Below are positions 16,174 to 24,297 of a stretch of 64,000 nucleotides of DNA, in pieces (positions within the stretch are counted from its first letter, which is position 1; each line of letters opens with the position of its first letter). The notes beneath the pieces are model-generated. The model saw nothing but the letters and a program-made list of their open reading frames with translations. It ran no database searches and was not told the origin of the DNA. Origin of the DNA: Olsenella sp. (GTDB lineage: Bacteria; Actinomycetota; Coriobacteriia; Coriobacteriales; Atopobiaceae); NCBI GenBank assembly GCA_022648325.1, contig JALCMG010000003.1:62001-126000 (forward strand), in the 5' to 3' direction. The translations under genes were made by a program, and so were the position numbers.

Positions 16174-19173
16174 ATGGCCCATCCGGGGAAAGAAGCAACA
16201 CGGGATCGCGGGAGGAGGTCGGCCTCGCCGGGTGCGCACATGACGCGCAAGAAGGTCTTCTTTGCGCTTGCCATGGCGTTTATGGTCGCCGTAATTGTCG
16301 TGGGTTTCATTCTCGAGAACAGCGTGAGCCCCGTAGTCACAAGGCTCTTCGGAACGCTCGTCGACGCACCTTCCGAGGCTGCCGTCACGGCAACCAATGA
16401 CTCTGCTAGGGAGTTGGCCAGTGAGGTCGAGTCCCAGGGGGCGATCCTTCTCGCCAATGATGGGACGCTGCCTCTCTCGGCAGACGTAACCAAGGTAAAC
16501 GTCTTTGGGTGGGCATCAGTCGACTGGTTGGGCGGCGGCTCTGGCTCTGGATGCGTGACTTCGGTAGAAACCGACCTGATTTCGGCGTTGAATGACGCTG
16601 GAATCGAGACAAACACTGAGCTCACAGGCATGTACCGGGACTTTCGTGCTGCAGGAAAGCGCCCCAAGACCCTCTCGAGCAAACCCGAGGAGTCGAGCGT
16701 GCTCTACGAGCCCTCAATTACGGACCGAGAGTGTTACGCGGAGGAGCTGCTGCAAGACGCACTGGACTTCTCAGACACTGCCATCGTGGTTCTGCAGCGC
16801 TATTCGGGCGAGAGCAACGATATGCCGCTTGAGCAGTACAAGGTGTCCGAGAAGGGCGGCCCCGTCGTCACGGATGCCACCAGGACCGCGCTTGACCTCT
16901 CGACCGAGGAGGAGTCTCTTCTCGCCTACGTGGGCTCCACGTTCAAGAACGCCATCGTGATTGTGAACTCGGCAAACGCCATGGCGCTTGGGGCTCTAGA
17001 GTCCACGCCTGGCATCGATGCCGTGCTGCTCGCGGGCTATACGGGCCAGTATGGTGCCGAGGCGCTGCCTAAGATTCTCCGGGGCGAGATAAGCCCCTCT
17101 GGCCGAACCGTGGACACGTACGCATACGACTTCTCCTCTGCGCCCAGCTATTCCAGCGCCAGCGAGCACGTTGGCGCCTACTCGTCGGCAGATGGGCTCT
17201 ATCCTGCAGACGGCACCCAGAATGGGAACTTCTCGCTGCCCGAGGGTTACGACCGGGTCTCGTACGTGGACTACTCCGAGGGAATCTACGTGGGCTACAA
17301 GTGGTACGAGACGGCCGATGCAGAGGGCTTCTGGGACGGCGTTTCCAACGAGCATGGCACGGGCTACGAGGGAGTGGTTCAGTATCCGTTTGGCTACGGC
17401 CTCTCGTACACGACGTTTGACTGGAAGGTAATTGACTCGCCGGCGCAGGGCTCTAGGCTTGACGATGGTGCTTCGATCACCGTTCGCGTCACCAATACGG
17501 GCACCGTAGCCGGGCTTGATGTGGTGGAGCTCTACTACAGCTCGCCATATGAGGCCGGTGGCATCGAGAAGAGCTCCGTGGTGCTGGGAGACTACGCCAA
17601 GACCGGGCTTCTTGCTCCGGGGGAGTCCGAAGACGTCACGCTTTCCGTGATCGCCCGTGCCATGGCAAGTTATGACTGCTACGACTCAAATGGCAATGGA
17701 TTTGCGGGGTGGGAGCTTGACCCCGGTACCTACACACTCACGCTGCGCCACGATGCCCATACCGTGGACGACGCAGATGGTGCAACGCTCGAGCTCTTGC
17801 TTCCCGAGGGCAGGCAGTTCCCCACAGACGAGAGGACCGGCGCCGAGGTCTCCAACCGTTTCACCGACGCGAACGCTGCGGATGGCGTGAGTGTTGACGG
17901 CCTTGGCCCGGGGCAGGACATCACGTACCTCTCTCGCGCCGACTTCGCGGGGACCTATCCCGCCGTCGCCTCCACGCGCGCTATGCCCGCGAGTGTCGCG
18001 GCGCTCAATCTCTACACGGCCGACGAACGTGAGGTCGACGATGCCCGTGAGGCAACGATGCCAACGACTGGCGCACGCAATGGCCTAGCCATCGAAAGGG
18101 GCGGGGTCATCACGGGGCTGGGATGTCAACTGGGGGCTAACTACAATGACCCGCAGTGGGATGCCCTTCTCGACCAGCTGTCGGTTGCCGAGATGGAGCA
18201 GCTGGTCACCAACGCCTATTCCGGCGCCTCTCCGCTTGCCTCGACGGGACGGACGTCTGAGACCCGCGAGCTTGATGGTCCGGCGCAGGTCGAGAGCTTC
18301 GTGCCAACTAACCCAGGAACGGGTTTTCCCTGCGCCGTTGTGCTTGCGCAGACGTGGAATCAAGATCTTGCTCGTCAGGTGGGGCTCGTCTCCGGGGAGC
18401 AGGCGGCACAGCGTGGGCTCTCGGGTTGGTATGCGCCGTGTGCGAACCTCCATCGCACGCCCTTTGGAGGTCGGAACTATGAGTACTACTCCGAGGATTC
18501 GCTCCTTGTGGGAAGGACCTCGGGCAACGTGGTTGCGGGAGCGCGCGACGCCGGAGTGTATTGCTACGTGAAGCACTTCGCACTCAACGATGGGGAGGCC
18601 TACGTCTATCGCGACGGCGTCTACACGTGGCTCTCAGAACAGGCGCTTCGCGAGGTTTACCTCGAGCCATTCCGGTCAATCGTGGAGGACTACGGCGGGA
18701 CGGCGCTCATGAGCTCCTACAACCGTGTTGGTGCGGTGTGGGCCGGCGGGAGCGAGGCACTGCTCACGGATGTGCTGCGCGGGGAATGGGGCTTTCGCGG
18801 TGTGGTGGTGACCGACTTCTCGGACCATACGGCCTACATGAACGGCGACCAGATGCTTCGCCACGGCGGGGACCTCTGGATGCAGATGTCGGGCGGGTCT
18901 CTCAGCTCGAATCCGAGCTCTGCCAGCTATGTGAGCGAACTGCGCCGCGCGGCAAAGGACTTCCTCTATGCATACCTTGATGCGCGCGTGGCCAACGGGC
19001 GCTACGTAGACGCCTCTGGCGACCTCTCTGCCGCCCGCCCGAGAAACTCGACCATTACGACGCCTGGCTCGACAATGCTTAACGTGCTGCGTGTGGTCTC
19101 GGTGGTGCTCGTGGGCATTGCTGCCTGGTGTCTTGTAGTAGGGATTAGGAAGAAACGTGCCGAGAAGGCCTAG
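16174..19173 (+). CDS. Membrane-anchored GH3 glycosidase with reversed domain order
   Basis: 999 residues. A membrane segment (about 25-46) is followed by a GH3 C-terminal-type domain (from 'QGAILLANDG' at 88 to 'FGYGLSYTTF' near 406), then a fibronectin-III-like domain (~420-530). The GH3 catalytic barrel comes last (~640-935), with the likely nucleophile Asp881 in 'VVVTDFSDH', and a second membrane segment lies at 968-990 before a basic tail. This order is reversed from the usual barrel-first GH3 but is known in some ruminal beta-glucosidases. Both ends appear anchored, with the enzyme outside the cell. The acid/base and substrate are unassigned. The start may be 16174 or ATG 16240. It follows the fructose regulator with its own spacing. 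Confidence 0.82.
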   Translation: MAHPGKEATRDRGRRSASPGAHMTRKKVFFALAMAFMVAVIVVGFILENSVSPVVTRLFGTLVDAPSEAAVTATNDSARELASEVESQGAILLANDGTLPLSADVTKVNVFGWASVDWLGGGSGSGCVTSVETDLISALNDAGIETNTELTGMYRDFRAAGKRPKTLSSKPEESSVLYEPSITDRECYAEELLQDALDFSDTAIVVLQRYSGESNDMPLEQYKVSEKGGPVVTDATRTALDLSTEEESLLAYVGSTFKNAIVIVNSANAMALGALESTPGIDAVLLAGYTGQYGAEALPKILRGEISPSGRTVDTYAYDFSSAPSYSSASEHVGAYSSADGLYPADGTQNGNFSLPEGYDRVSYVDYSEGIYVGYKWYETADAEGFWDGVSNEHGTGYEGVVQYPFGYGLSYTTFDWKVIDSPAQGSRLDDGASITVRVTNTGTVAGLDVVELYYSSPYEAGGIEKSSVVLGDYAKTGLLAPGESEDVTLSVIARAMASYDCYDSNGNGFAGWELDPGTYTLTLRHDAHTVDDADGATLELLLPEGRQFPTDERTGAEVSNRFTDANAADGVSVDGLGPGQDITYLSRADFAGTYPAVASTRAMPASVAALNLYTADEREVDDAREATMPTTGARNGLAIERGGVITGLGCQLGANYNDPQWDALLDQLSVAEMEQLVTNAYSGASPLASTGRTSETRELDGPAQVESFVPTNPGTGFPCAVVLAQTWNQDLARQVGLVSGEQAAQRGLSGWYAPCANLHRTPFGGRNYEYYSEDSLLVGRTSGNVVAGARDAGVYCYVKHFALNDGEAYVYRDGVYTWLSEQALREVYLEPFRSIVEDYGGTALMSSYNRVGAVWAGGSEALLTDVLRGEWGFRGVVVTDFSDHTAYMNGDQMLRHGGDLWMQMSGGSLSSNPSSASYVSELRRAAKDFLYAYLDARVANGRYVDASGDLSAARPRNSTITTPGSTMLNVLRVVSVVLVGIAAWCLVVGIRKKRAEKA

Positions 19174-19287
19174 ATGGCAGGTTCGCCAGACCTCCGGAAT
19201 GATGGCCGAGCGAAAGCAGCGCTCCAACGAGTGGCGATTGTGCTGCAAAGAGGCTCTGTGTGTCTCGGCACCTATGCATCGGGCAGA

Positions 19288-19365
19288 ATTATTGCGCGAT
19301 TTTCCAGAGCGTACTGAAGCACAACTGGTCAAATACAGAATCTGCCAGGAATAACGTTCAATAAT
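19288..19365 (+). repeat. 78-bp palindromic repeat, family 1, copy 1
   Basis: Begins ATTATTGCGCG and ends AATAACGTTCAATAAT, with an internal CAACTGGTCAAATACAG. It aligns over its length with 19423-19500 and with the complement of 45304-45380. The ends are imperfect inverted repeats. No coding frame is supported in 19174-19520. Confidence 0.7.
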
Positions 19366-19422
19366 CGAGAGGGACTGGCGCCCTGTAATAGCAATACGAA
19401 AGTACGAGCGGCTCAAGATGGG

Positions 19423-19500
19423 ATTATTGCGCGTTATTTCACGGCAGAATGAACCCTAACTGGGCAAATACAGTGCTAACTAGAAATATCGTGCAATAAC
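19423..19500 (+). repeat. 78-bp palindromic repeat, family 1, copy 2
   Basis: Begins ATTATTGCGCGTTATTTC and ends GTGCAATAAC, with AACTGGGCAAATACAG at the same internal position as copy 1. It lies exactly 135 bp downstream of copy 1 in the same orientation and has the same length, 78 bp. Confidence 0.7.
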
Positions 19501-19524
19501 TGAGTGGAACGGGCACCTTGCGGT

Positions 19525-19566
19525 ACAAAAAGCGGCCCGGACGCAGTATCGTCGTCCGGGCCGCTC
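19525..19566 (-). terminator. Rho-independent terminator of the aldolase gene
   Basis: On the minus strand, AGCGGCCCGGAC pairs perfectly with GTCCGGGCCGCT (arms 19554-19565 and 19531-19542) around an 11-base loop, followed by a T-run (AAAAA on the plus strand at 19527-19531). It lies just past the aldolase stop. Confidence 0.85.
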
Positions 19567-19584
19567 GTTGCTCTGTGCGTGCGC

Positions 19585-20436
19585 TTACGCCTTGTTGGTG
19601 GAGCCGAGGTTGTCCATGTGAGAGGCGACGACCTTGTAGATCTCCGCCATGCCGGGCTTCGAGGGCTTCTTGGGGTCGAAGTTGCCCGGGTTCTCGGCCA
19701 TGTAGCCCATGAAGCCACGGGTGAAGGCCTGGCGGAGCTCGGTGGCGTAGTTCACCTTGCAGATGCCGTTCTGGATGGCCTCAGCGACCTGGTCGTCAGG
19801 CACGCCGGAGGTGCCGTGAAGAACCAGCGGCACGTCGACGCGGTTGCGGATCTCCTTGAGGACGCCCTGCTCGATGTGCGGGGTGCCCTTGTACACGCCG
19901 TGCGCGGTGCCCACGCCAACGGCGAGCGAGCTGCACTTGGTGCGGTTGACAAACTCCTCGGCCTCGTCGGGATCGGTGTAGGGGTTCTCGCCCTTGACCG
20001 CCGGGCCGTCGTCCTCCTTGCCGCCGACCTTGCCAAGCTCGGCCTCGACGGGCACGCCCATGGCGATGGCGACCTTGGTCACGCTCTCGGTGAGGGCCAT
20101 GTTGTCCTCGAACGGCACGTGGGAGCCGTCGATCATGACCGAGGTGTAGCCGGCACGCAGGGCCTGCATGCAGCGGTCGAAGCCGTCGCCGTGGTCGAGG
20201 TGGAGCGCCACGGGAACACTCGCGCTCTTGGCAGCAACGCGAACCATGGCGGCAAAGTAGTCGAGGTTGGCGTACTTGATGGTGCCCGGGGTGGTCTGCA
20301 TGATGACGGGGGAGTGCTTGTCCTCGGCAGCCTTGATGATGGCCATCACGAACTCGAGGTTCTCCACGTTGAACGCACCCACGGCATAGTGGCCGGCTTG
20401 GGCGTCGAGCAACATTTCCTTGGTTGTGACGAGCAT
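19585..20436 (-). CDS. Class II ketose-bisphosphate aldolase, probably tagatose-1,6-bisphosphate aldolase
   Basis: 283 residues of the zinc-dependent class II aldolase family. Zinc and active-site motifs are 'HLDHGDGFDRC' (from residue 79), 'VEAELGKVGGKEDD', 'AVGVGTAHGVYKG' and 'VLHGTSGV'. The 'GTAHG' and 'GICKVNYATELR' segments and overall length resemble GatY/KbaY more than FbaA. The neighbours (tagatose-6-P kinase, AgaS, GalNAc-type PTS) also favour tagatose-1,6-bisphosphate cleavage to DHAP and glyceraldehyde-3-P. A dual or fructose-bisphosphate role cannot be excluded. It is divergent from a DeoR gene. Confidence 0.82.
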   Translation of the reverse strand: MLVTTKEMLLDAQAGHYAVGAFNVENLEFVMAIIKAAEDKHSPVIMQTTPGTIKYANLDYFAAMVRVAAKSASVPVALHLDHGDGFDRCMQALRAGYTSVMIDGSHVPFEDNMALTESVTKVAIAMGVPVEAELGKVGGKEDDGPAVKGENPYTDPDEAEEFVNRTKCSSLAVGVGTAHGVYKGTPHIEQGVLKEIRNRVDVPLVLHGTSGVPDDQVAEAIQNGICKVNYATELRQAFTRGFMGYMAENPGNFDPKKPSKPGMAEIYKVVASHMDNLGSTNKA

Positions 20437-20747
20437 CGCGCTCTCCCTTCGCGTTCTCGCTGCTAGTGCGGCGGGGCTTCCTTATCGGCAACGCGATTGT
20501 ATCGTGCTGGAACGCGTGCTGGGCTTCTCGTGGATGGCGCCGATGGTTGGGCACGACAAGAGTCCGTAAGCCGTCGGTGCTCCATGGCGTCCGAATGGGC
20601 ATCTTTAAGTATTGCAAAACGCAGAAAAGCAAGAAATACACTTGTGATATCTTTCTTTTGAGCAAAGAGAAGGAAACACAATTCGCACACATGCAGGATG
20701 GAATCAAGATACCGGGCAACTTAATCCCGCAGGTGAGGAGGGATTGC
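20437..20747. promoter_or_regulatory. Divergent promoter region between the aldolase and DeoR genes
   Basis: 311 bases without a gene. The stretch 20600-20690 is markedly AT-rich and holds spaced purine runs (AAAACGC, GAAAAGC, GAAAT), like a direct-repeat DeoR binding region, next to the DeoR start. I cannot fix -35 and -10 boxes with confidence. No TGGTAAYAACCA box of the kind found near 22.5 kb was seen here. Confidence 0.3.
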
Positions 20748-21524
20748 ATGACCGAGTTTGCCGAGGAGAGACGTGCGGCAATCCTCTCCATGCTAGAGAG
20801 AAACTCGTCGGTGCAGGTGGCTGAGGTGGCGGACGCGCTTGGCGTCTCCCGCGTCACTGCGCGGGCAGACCTCGATGCCCTTGCCCGCGACGGCAAGCTT
20901 CGCCGCACTCACGGTGGCGCGGTCTCCCTTTCTCGCACGCTTACGGTGTCAATCCAAGACCTCCGCGTGAACGTGAACGTCGAGGCAAAGCGAGCCATCG
21001 CACGCGTTGCCGCCACGCTCGTAGAACCTGGGCAAGCGGTGCTTGTGGACACGGGGACCACGGGGCTCGAGCTAGTTCGTGCCCTCGGCGAGCGAGGCGA
21101 GGTCACCATCGTGACGGCGGACCTCACCATCGCCGACTGCGTTGACCGCTCGATGCCCTCGGCGGAGGTTGTGCTCCTGGGCGGGGCGCTTCGAAAGGGG
21201 CATCGCTACACCTCTGGTGCGGTGGCGGTCCAGGCACTCTCGATGCTGCGGCCCGACGTTGCCTTCGTGTGTCCCACAGCCTTTGCCCCGGGTCGCGGCT
21301 TTATGACCGGCTACGAGGGAATGGCCGAACTCAAGAGGGCCTTCCTAGCGTGCGCGGGCAAAACCTGCGTCCTTATGGACGCAAGCAAGGTGGGTGCCAG
21401 GGGGCTCTTCTTCTTTGGAGACGTAGGTGACGTTGACGTCATCGTGATGGAGAAGGACCCCGAAGGCGCAGTGGCCGGTTGTCTCGAGAACGTCCCCACG
21501 CAGCTGCTCCTTGCAGGGGAGTAG
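20748..21524 (+). CDS. DeoR-family regulator (tagatose/GalNAc region)
   Basis: 258 residues. The N-terminal DeoR HTH ('VQVAEVADALGVSRVTARADLDALARDGKL') is followed by 'RRTHGGAV' and a DeoRC sensor domain with 'VLVDTGTTGLELV', close to the canonical GSGTT loop, and 'DASKVGARGLF'. GAGGAGGG lies seven bases before ATG 20748. It is divergent from the aldolase and convergent with the kinase, so it probably controls the tagatose branch. It is a paralogue of the fructose-operon regulator at 15321. Confidence 0.85.
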   Translation: MTEFAEERRAAILSMLERNSSVQVAEVADALGVSRVTARADLDALARDGKLRRTHGGAVSLSRTLTVSIQDLRVNVNVEAKRAIARVAATLVEPGQAVLVDTGTTGLELVRALGERGEVTIVTADLTIADCVDRSMPSAEVVLLGGALRKGHRYTSGAVAVQALSMLRPDVAFVCPTAFAPGRGFMTGYEGMAELKRAFLACAGKTCVLMDASKVGARGLFFFGDVGDVDVIVMEKDPEGAVAGCLENVPTQLLLAGE

Positions 21525-21553
21525 GGCGAGAAGGACGCAGCGCTGCTGGCTGC

Positions 21554-22486
21554 CTACGCCACGCGCTCCACGCGGGTTCCGTCCATGAGCCCACGAGCAA
21601 CCTCCATGTCGAAGTGGCCGGTCGAGGCGGACATGCAGTTGGCGCTTGCGCATGCCATGGCGTAGCGCAGCTGCTCTGCGGGCTCCATGCCGCGTGCCAT
21701 GGCCACGGCGAAGGCGCCAACCATGGTGTCACCGGCACCGACGGGGTTCACGACCTCGATCTTTGGCGCAATTCCACGGAAGGTCCCCTTCGAGCACGCC
21801 ATTACGGCACCGTCGCCGCCGAGAGAGACCACTACCTGCTCGATGCCGCGCTCGTGAAGCTCGCGCGCGGCATCTATGACCTCGTCGACCGAGGAGACCT
21901 TGCGGCCCAGGATCTGGCCAATCTCGTCAGTGTTGGGCTTCACCATGGATGGGAGCGCTTCGATGCTTCTCTTGAGCGTCTCGCCCGAGGTGTCAAGGAT
22001 GCAGGGCTTGCCGAGCGATCGCACAAGCTTGGTGAGGCGCACGTAGGTGTCTTCAGGGAGTCCCTTGGGGAAGCTCCCGCTCATAGTCACAACGTCCGCA
22101 CGGGAGACGAGTGAGGAGAGGCGCTTCTCGAGAGTAACAAGCTCCTCCGCAGTCACCTCGCGGCCAGGCTCGAGGAACTCTGTTGAGAGGCCGTCGGGCT
22201 CAAGGACGTTCACGCAACAGCGTGTCTCGGTTGCTACCTCAACAAAGTTGTGGGAGATGCCGTCGCGGTCGAGAAGCTCGCAGAGCAGCCTTCCGTTGTT
22301 ACCGCCGACGAAGCCCGTGGCGAGTACGTCCTCGCCACACGTGGCAACCGAGCGTGAGGCGTTGAGTCCCTTTCCGCCAGCGTTATCAATGCACTCTGCC
22401 ACGCGCATGACGGTGCCACGCTCGAGAGTGGAGGAGATGCGGTAGGCCTTGTCGATGGAGGTGTTGAGCGTGACTGTGAGAATCAT
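21554..22486 (-). CDS. Tagatose-6-phosphate kinase / 1-phosphofructokinase (LacC-like)
   Basis: 310 residues of the PfkB family. It has 'TLNTSIDKAYRI' at the start, 'AGGKGLNASRSVATCG' as the substrate motif, and 'NPVGAGDTMVGAF' near residue 250 with the catalytic Asp, all typical of hexose-phosphate kinases such as LacC and FruK. The aldolase, AgaS and GalNAc PTS neighbours make tagatose-6-P the best guess. GAGG precedes ATG 22486. It is divergent from the PTS operon across a 406-bp region that holds the TGGTAAYAACCA boxes. Confidence 0.82.
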   Translation of the reverse strand: MILTVTLNTSIDKAYRISSTLERGTVMRVAECIDNAGGKGLNASRSVATCGEDVLATGFVGGNNGRLLCELLDRDGISHNFVEVATETRCCVNVLEPDGLSTEFLEPGREVTAEELVTLEKRLSSLVSRADVVTMSGSFPKGLPEDTYVRLTKLVRSLGKPCILDTSGETLKRSIEALPSMVKPNTDEIGQILGRKVSSVDEVIDAARELHERGIEQVVVSLGGDGAVMACSKGTFRGIAPKIEVVNPVGAGDTMVGAFAVAMARGMEPAEQLRYAMACASANCMSASTGHFDMEVARGLMDGTRVERVA

Positions 22487-22565
22487 GGCGTTCCTCTCTG
22501 TCTTCTGGGGTGCAAAGTTAATACCACTTGCTGAAAGAATTAGACTGGACCTGAGAGTTTGTCTG

Positions 22566-22591
22566 TTGGTAACAACCACTGGATATACCAG
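22566..22591. promoter_or_regulatory. Candidate GntR operators, two adjacent palindromes
   Basis: TTGGTAACAACCA (22566-22578) is directly followed by CTGGATATACCAG (22579-22591). Both have TGG..ACCA-type arms like NagR/HutC-subfamily sites. They lie 80-105 bp upstream of the kinase start and 300 bp from the PTS operon. A related TTAATACCACTT is at 22518-22529. Confidence 0.45.
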
Positions 22592-22776
22592 AAATACAGC
22601 ATAAGTATGCGTGAAAAAAACCAACAGAACAGGCTGGTACTGAGATAAAGGTACCACTACCTGCAAAAATGTGCCGTGACCGATATGGATTCTTCCGCAA
22701 ACGGCATGCAGGGAGAAAAAGCCAATTTTTCTCTGGACTAATTGCGGAGGTCTTGTAAAGTGGCCTTAGTTGAAAC

Positions 22777-22789
22777 GTGGTAATAACCA
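22777..22789. promoter_or_regulatory. Candidate GntR operator upstream of the GalNAc PTS operon
   Basis: GTGGTAATAACCA contains TGGTAATAACCA, an 11 of 12 match to TGGTAACAACCA at 22567-22578. It lies about 105 bp before the EIIA start. A GntR/HutC-type regulator is encoded in the same operon. The rest of 22487-22892 contains promoter-like AT-rich sequence and no gene. Confidence 0.45.
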
Positions 22790-22892
22790 GTAACTGAGAA
22801 GTTTGGCGGGCGTAACAAAGAGGTTCCCTTCTGGAACCAAAAGGCTTCTAGCCTGAGGTGCGTGATAAGGATCCCGTCAGAGGAGGACGCGA

Positions 22893-23321
22893 ATGGTCGG
22901 ATTTGTGCTCACTGGTCACGGAGACTTCTCCGTGGGTCTTGCTAGCTCCGTCAAGATGATCGCCGGACCCCAGGAGGAGTTCGACGTTGTTCCGTTCCAC
23001 GAGGACGAGGCTGGCGAGTACCCCCAGCAGCTTGCGGATGCCATTGTGGCATCGGCCGAGCGCAACGACGGCGTTGTTGTCTTCTGTGACCTTATGGGTG
23101 GCACCCCGTTCAACCAGGCAATGATGAACACCCAGGTCGTTCCTGGCGTAGAGGTCATCGCCGGCACCAGCCTGCCCATGCTTCTCGAGGTCCTCACGAG
23201 CCGCATGCCCGAGTCCACTACGGAGGAGCTCGTCGACTGCGCGGTCGAGGCCGGCAAGCAGGGCGTTGTCCACATGGTTCTCACCGTTGACGACGCAGAC
23301 TCCGAGGACGAGGGCCTGTAA
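22893..23321 (+). CDS. PTS mannose-family enzyme IIA (GalNAc type)
   Basis: 142 residues of the EIIA-Man family. The phosphorylated His9 sits in 'FVLTGHGDFSVGLASS', and 'VVVFCDLMGGTPFNQA' is the second family motif. It receives phosphate from HPr and passes it to the EIIB encoded at 23696. It opens the operon and overlaps the next start by one base (TAATG). Confidence 0.9.
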   Translation: MVGFVLTGHGDFSVGLASSVKMIAGPQEEFDVVPFHEDEAGEYPQQLADAIVASAERNDGVVVFCDLMGGTPFNQAMMNTQVVPGVEVIAGTSLPMLLEVLTSRMPESTTEELVDCAVEAGKQGVVHMVLTVDDADSEDEGL

Positions 23322-23602
23322 TGGACTTCTGGCAGAGCGCCCTTTCCGCCTGCACGGCGCTGCTCATCCTCATCGCGATCATGGGCGTTGTCTATGCGAT
23401 TTACAGCGCGGTGAAGGCGAACAAGCAGAAGGCCTCTTTCGCCGAGCTCCACGCCAACCTCAAGAAGGGCCAGCGCGTTGCCTTCGCTGGTGGGCTTTAC
23501 GGCAGGCTGGTGCGCGTTGGCGAGAAGACCTGCGGCGTCGAGGTTAAGTCTGGCGCGGTCGTTGAGGTCTCGAGGTACGCGATACAGGAGATCTCCAAGT
23601 AG
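23321..23602 (+). CDS. YajC-like small membrane protein in the PTS operon
   Basis: 93 residues with one N-terminal membrane segment (about 10-30), then a soluble part with 'LKKGQRVAFAGGLYGRLVRV', typical of YajC (the 'GGIYG/vGTV' core). YajC itself is a Sec accessory subunit. Similar YajC-like genes sit inside amino-sugar and glycosaminoglycan PTS operons of other Gram-positive bacteria, where the role is unclear. The start overlaps the EIIA stop, so it is translated as part of the PTS unit. Confidence 0.8.
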   Translation: MDFWQSALSACTALLILIAIMGVVYAIYSAVKANKQKASFAELHANLKKGQRVAFAGGLYGRLVRVGEKTCGVEVKSGAVVEVSRYAIQEISK

Positions 23603-23695
23603 CACTTCACCGCTCTTCGTAGCTGGTTCGTTCTAGTTGAGAAGGAAAACCCTCGTCTGCGGGAAGCGGGCGAGCATGAGAAAGGGGAAGCAAGC

Positions 23696-24178
23696 ATGGC
23701 TGAGCCCAACATTCTTCTTACCAGGATTGACAACCGTCTGATTCACGGCCAGGTCGCAACGCAGTGGACGAGCACCATTGGTGCGAACCTGATCCTCGTT
23801 GCGAACGATGACGTGGCCGCCAACAAGATGCGTCAGAAGCTCATGGACATGGCCGCGCCGCAGGGCGTTGCCACCAGGTACTTCTCCGTCCAGAAGACCA
23901 TCGACGTCATCCACAAGGCTGCCGCCCGCCAGCACATCTTCCTGATTGTCGAGAACCCCGAGGATGCGCTTCGCCTCGTCAATGGCGGCGTGCCCATCAA
24001 GAAGCTCAACATCGGCAATATGCACATGTCCGAGGGCAAGCGCCAGGTAGCGACCTCCGTCGCCGTGAACGACGAGGACGTTGCCGCTTTCCGTGCGCTC
24101 CAGGATGCGGGCGTCGAGCTCTCGATTCAGCGTGTTCCGAGCACACCGGTCGAGCCGACCTCAAAGCTCTTCGAGTAG
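23696..24178 (+). CDS. PTS mannose-family enzyme IIB (GalNAc type)
   Basis: 160 residues of the EIIB-Man/Sor family. His17 in 'TRIDNRLIHGQV' is the phosphorylated residue, and 'KLNIGNMHMSEGKRQV' is the later conserved segment. It donates phosphate to the sugar as it passes the EIIC/EIID pair. AAAGGGGAAGC precedes the start. A hairpin (CACCCGT/ACGGGTG, about 24216-24233) lies in the 119-bp gap before EIIC. Confidence 0.9.
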   Translation: MAEPNILLTRIDNRLIHGQVATQWTSTIGANLILVANDDVAANKMRQKLMDMAAPQGVATRYFSVQKTIDVIHKAAARQHIFLIVENPEDALRLVNGGVPIKKLNIGNMHMSEGKRQVATSVAVNDEDVAAFRALQDAGVELSIQRVPSTPVEPTSKLFE

Positions 24179-24297
24179 CCAAGCCCTTGCAACAATCCAT
24201 GTTTGGTCGTTCGCACCCGTAGGGACGGGTGCTGGCGATAGCCCTATCTCTATCCGTGGCACGTGGTACTAGGAACCATAGGAAAGGAGGAACAAGG

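Noticed and set aside
19288..19500. Tandem similar units considered as a CRISPR array
   Set aside because: Only two units, 78 bp long with imperfect identity, a third inverted copy far away, and no cas genes.
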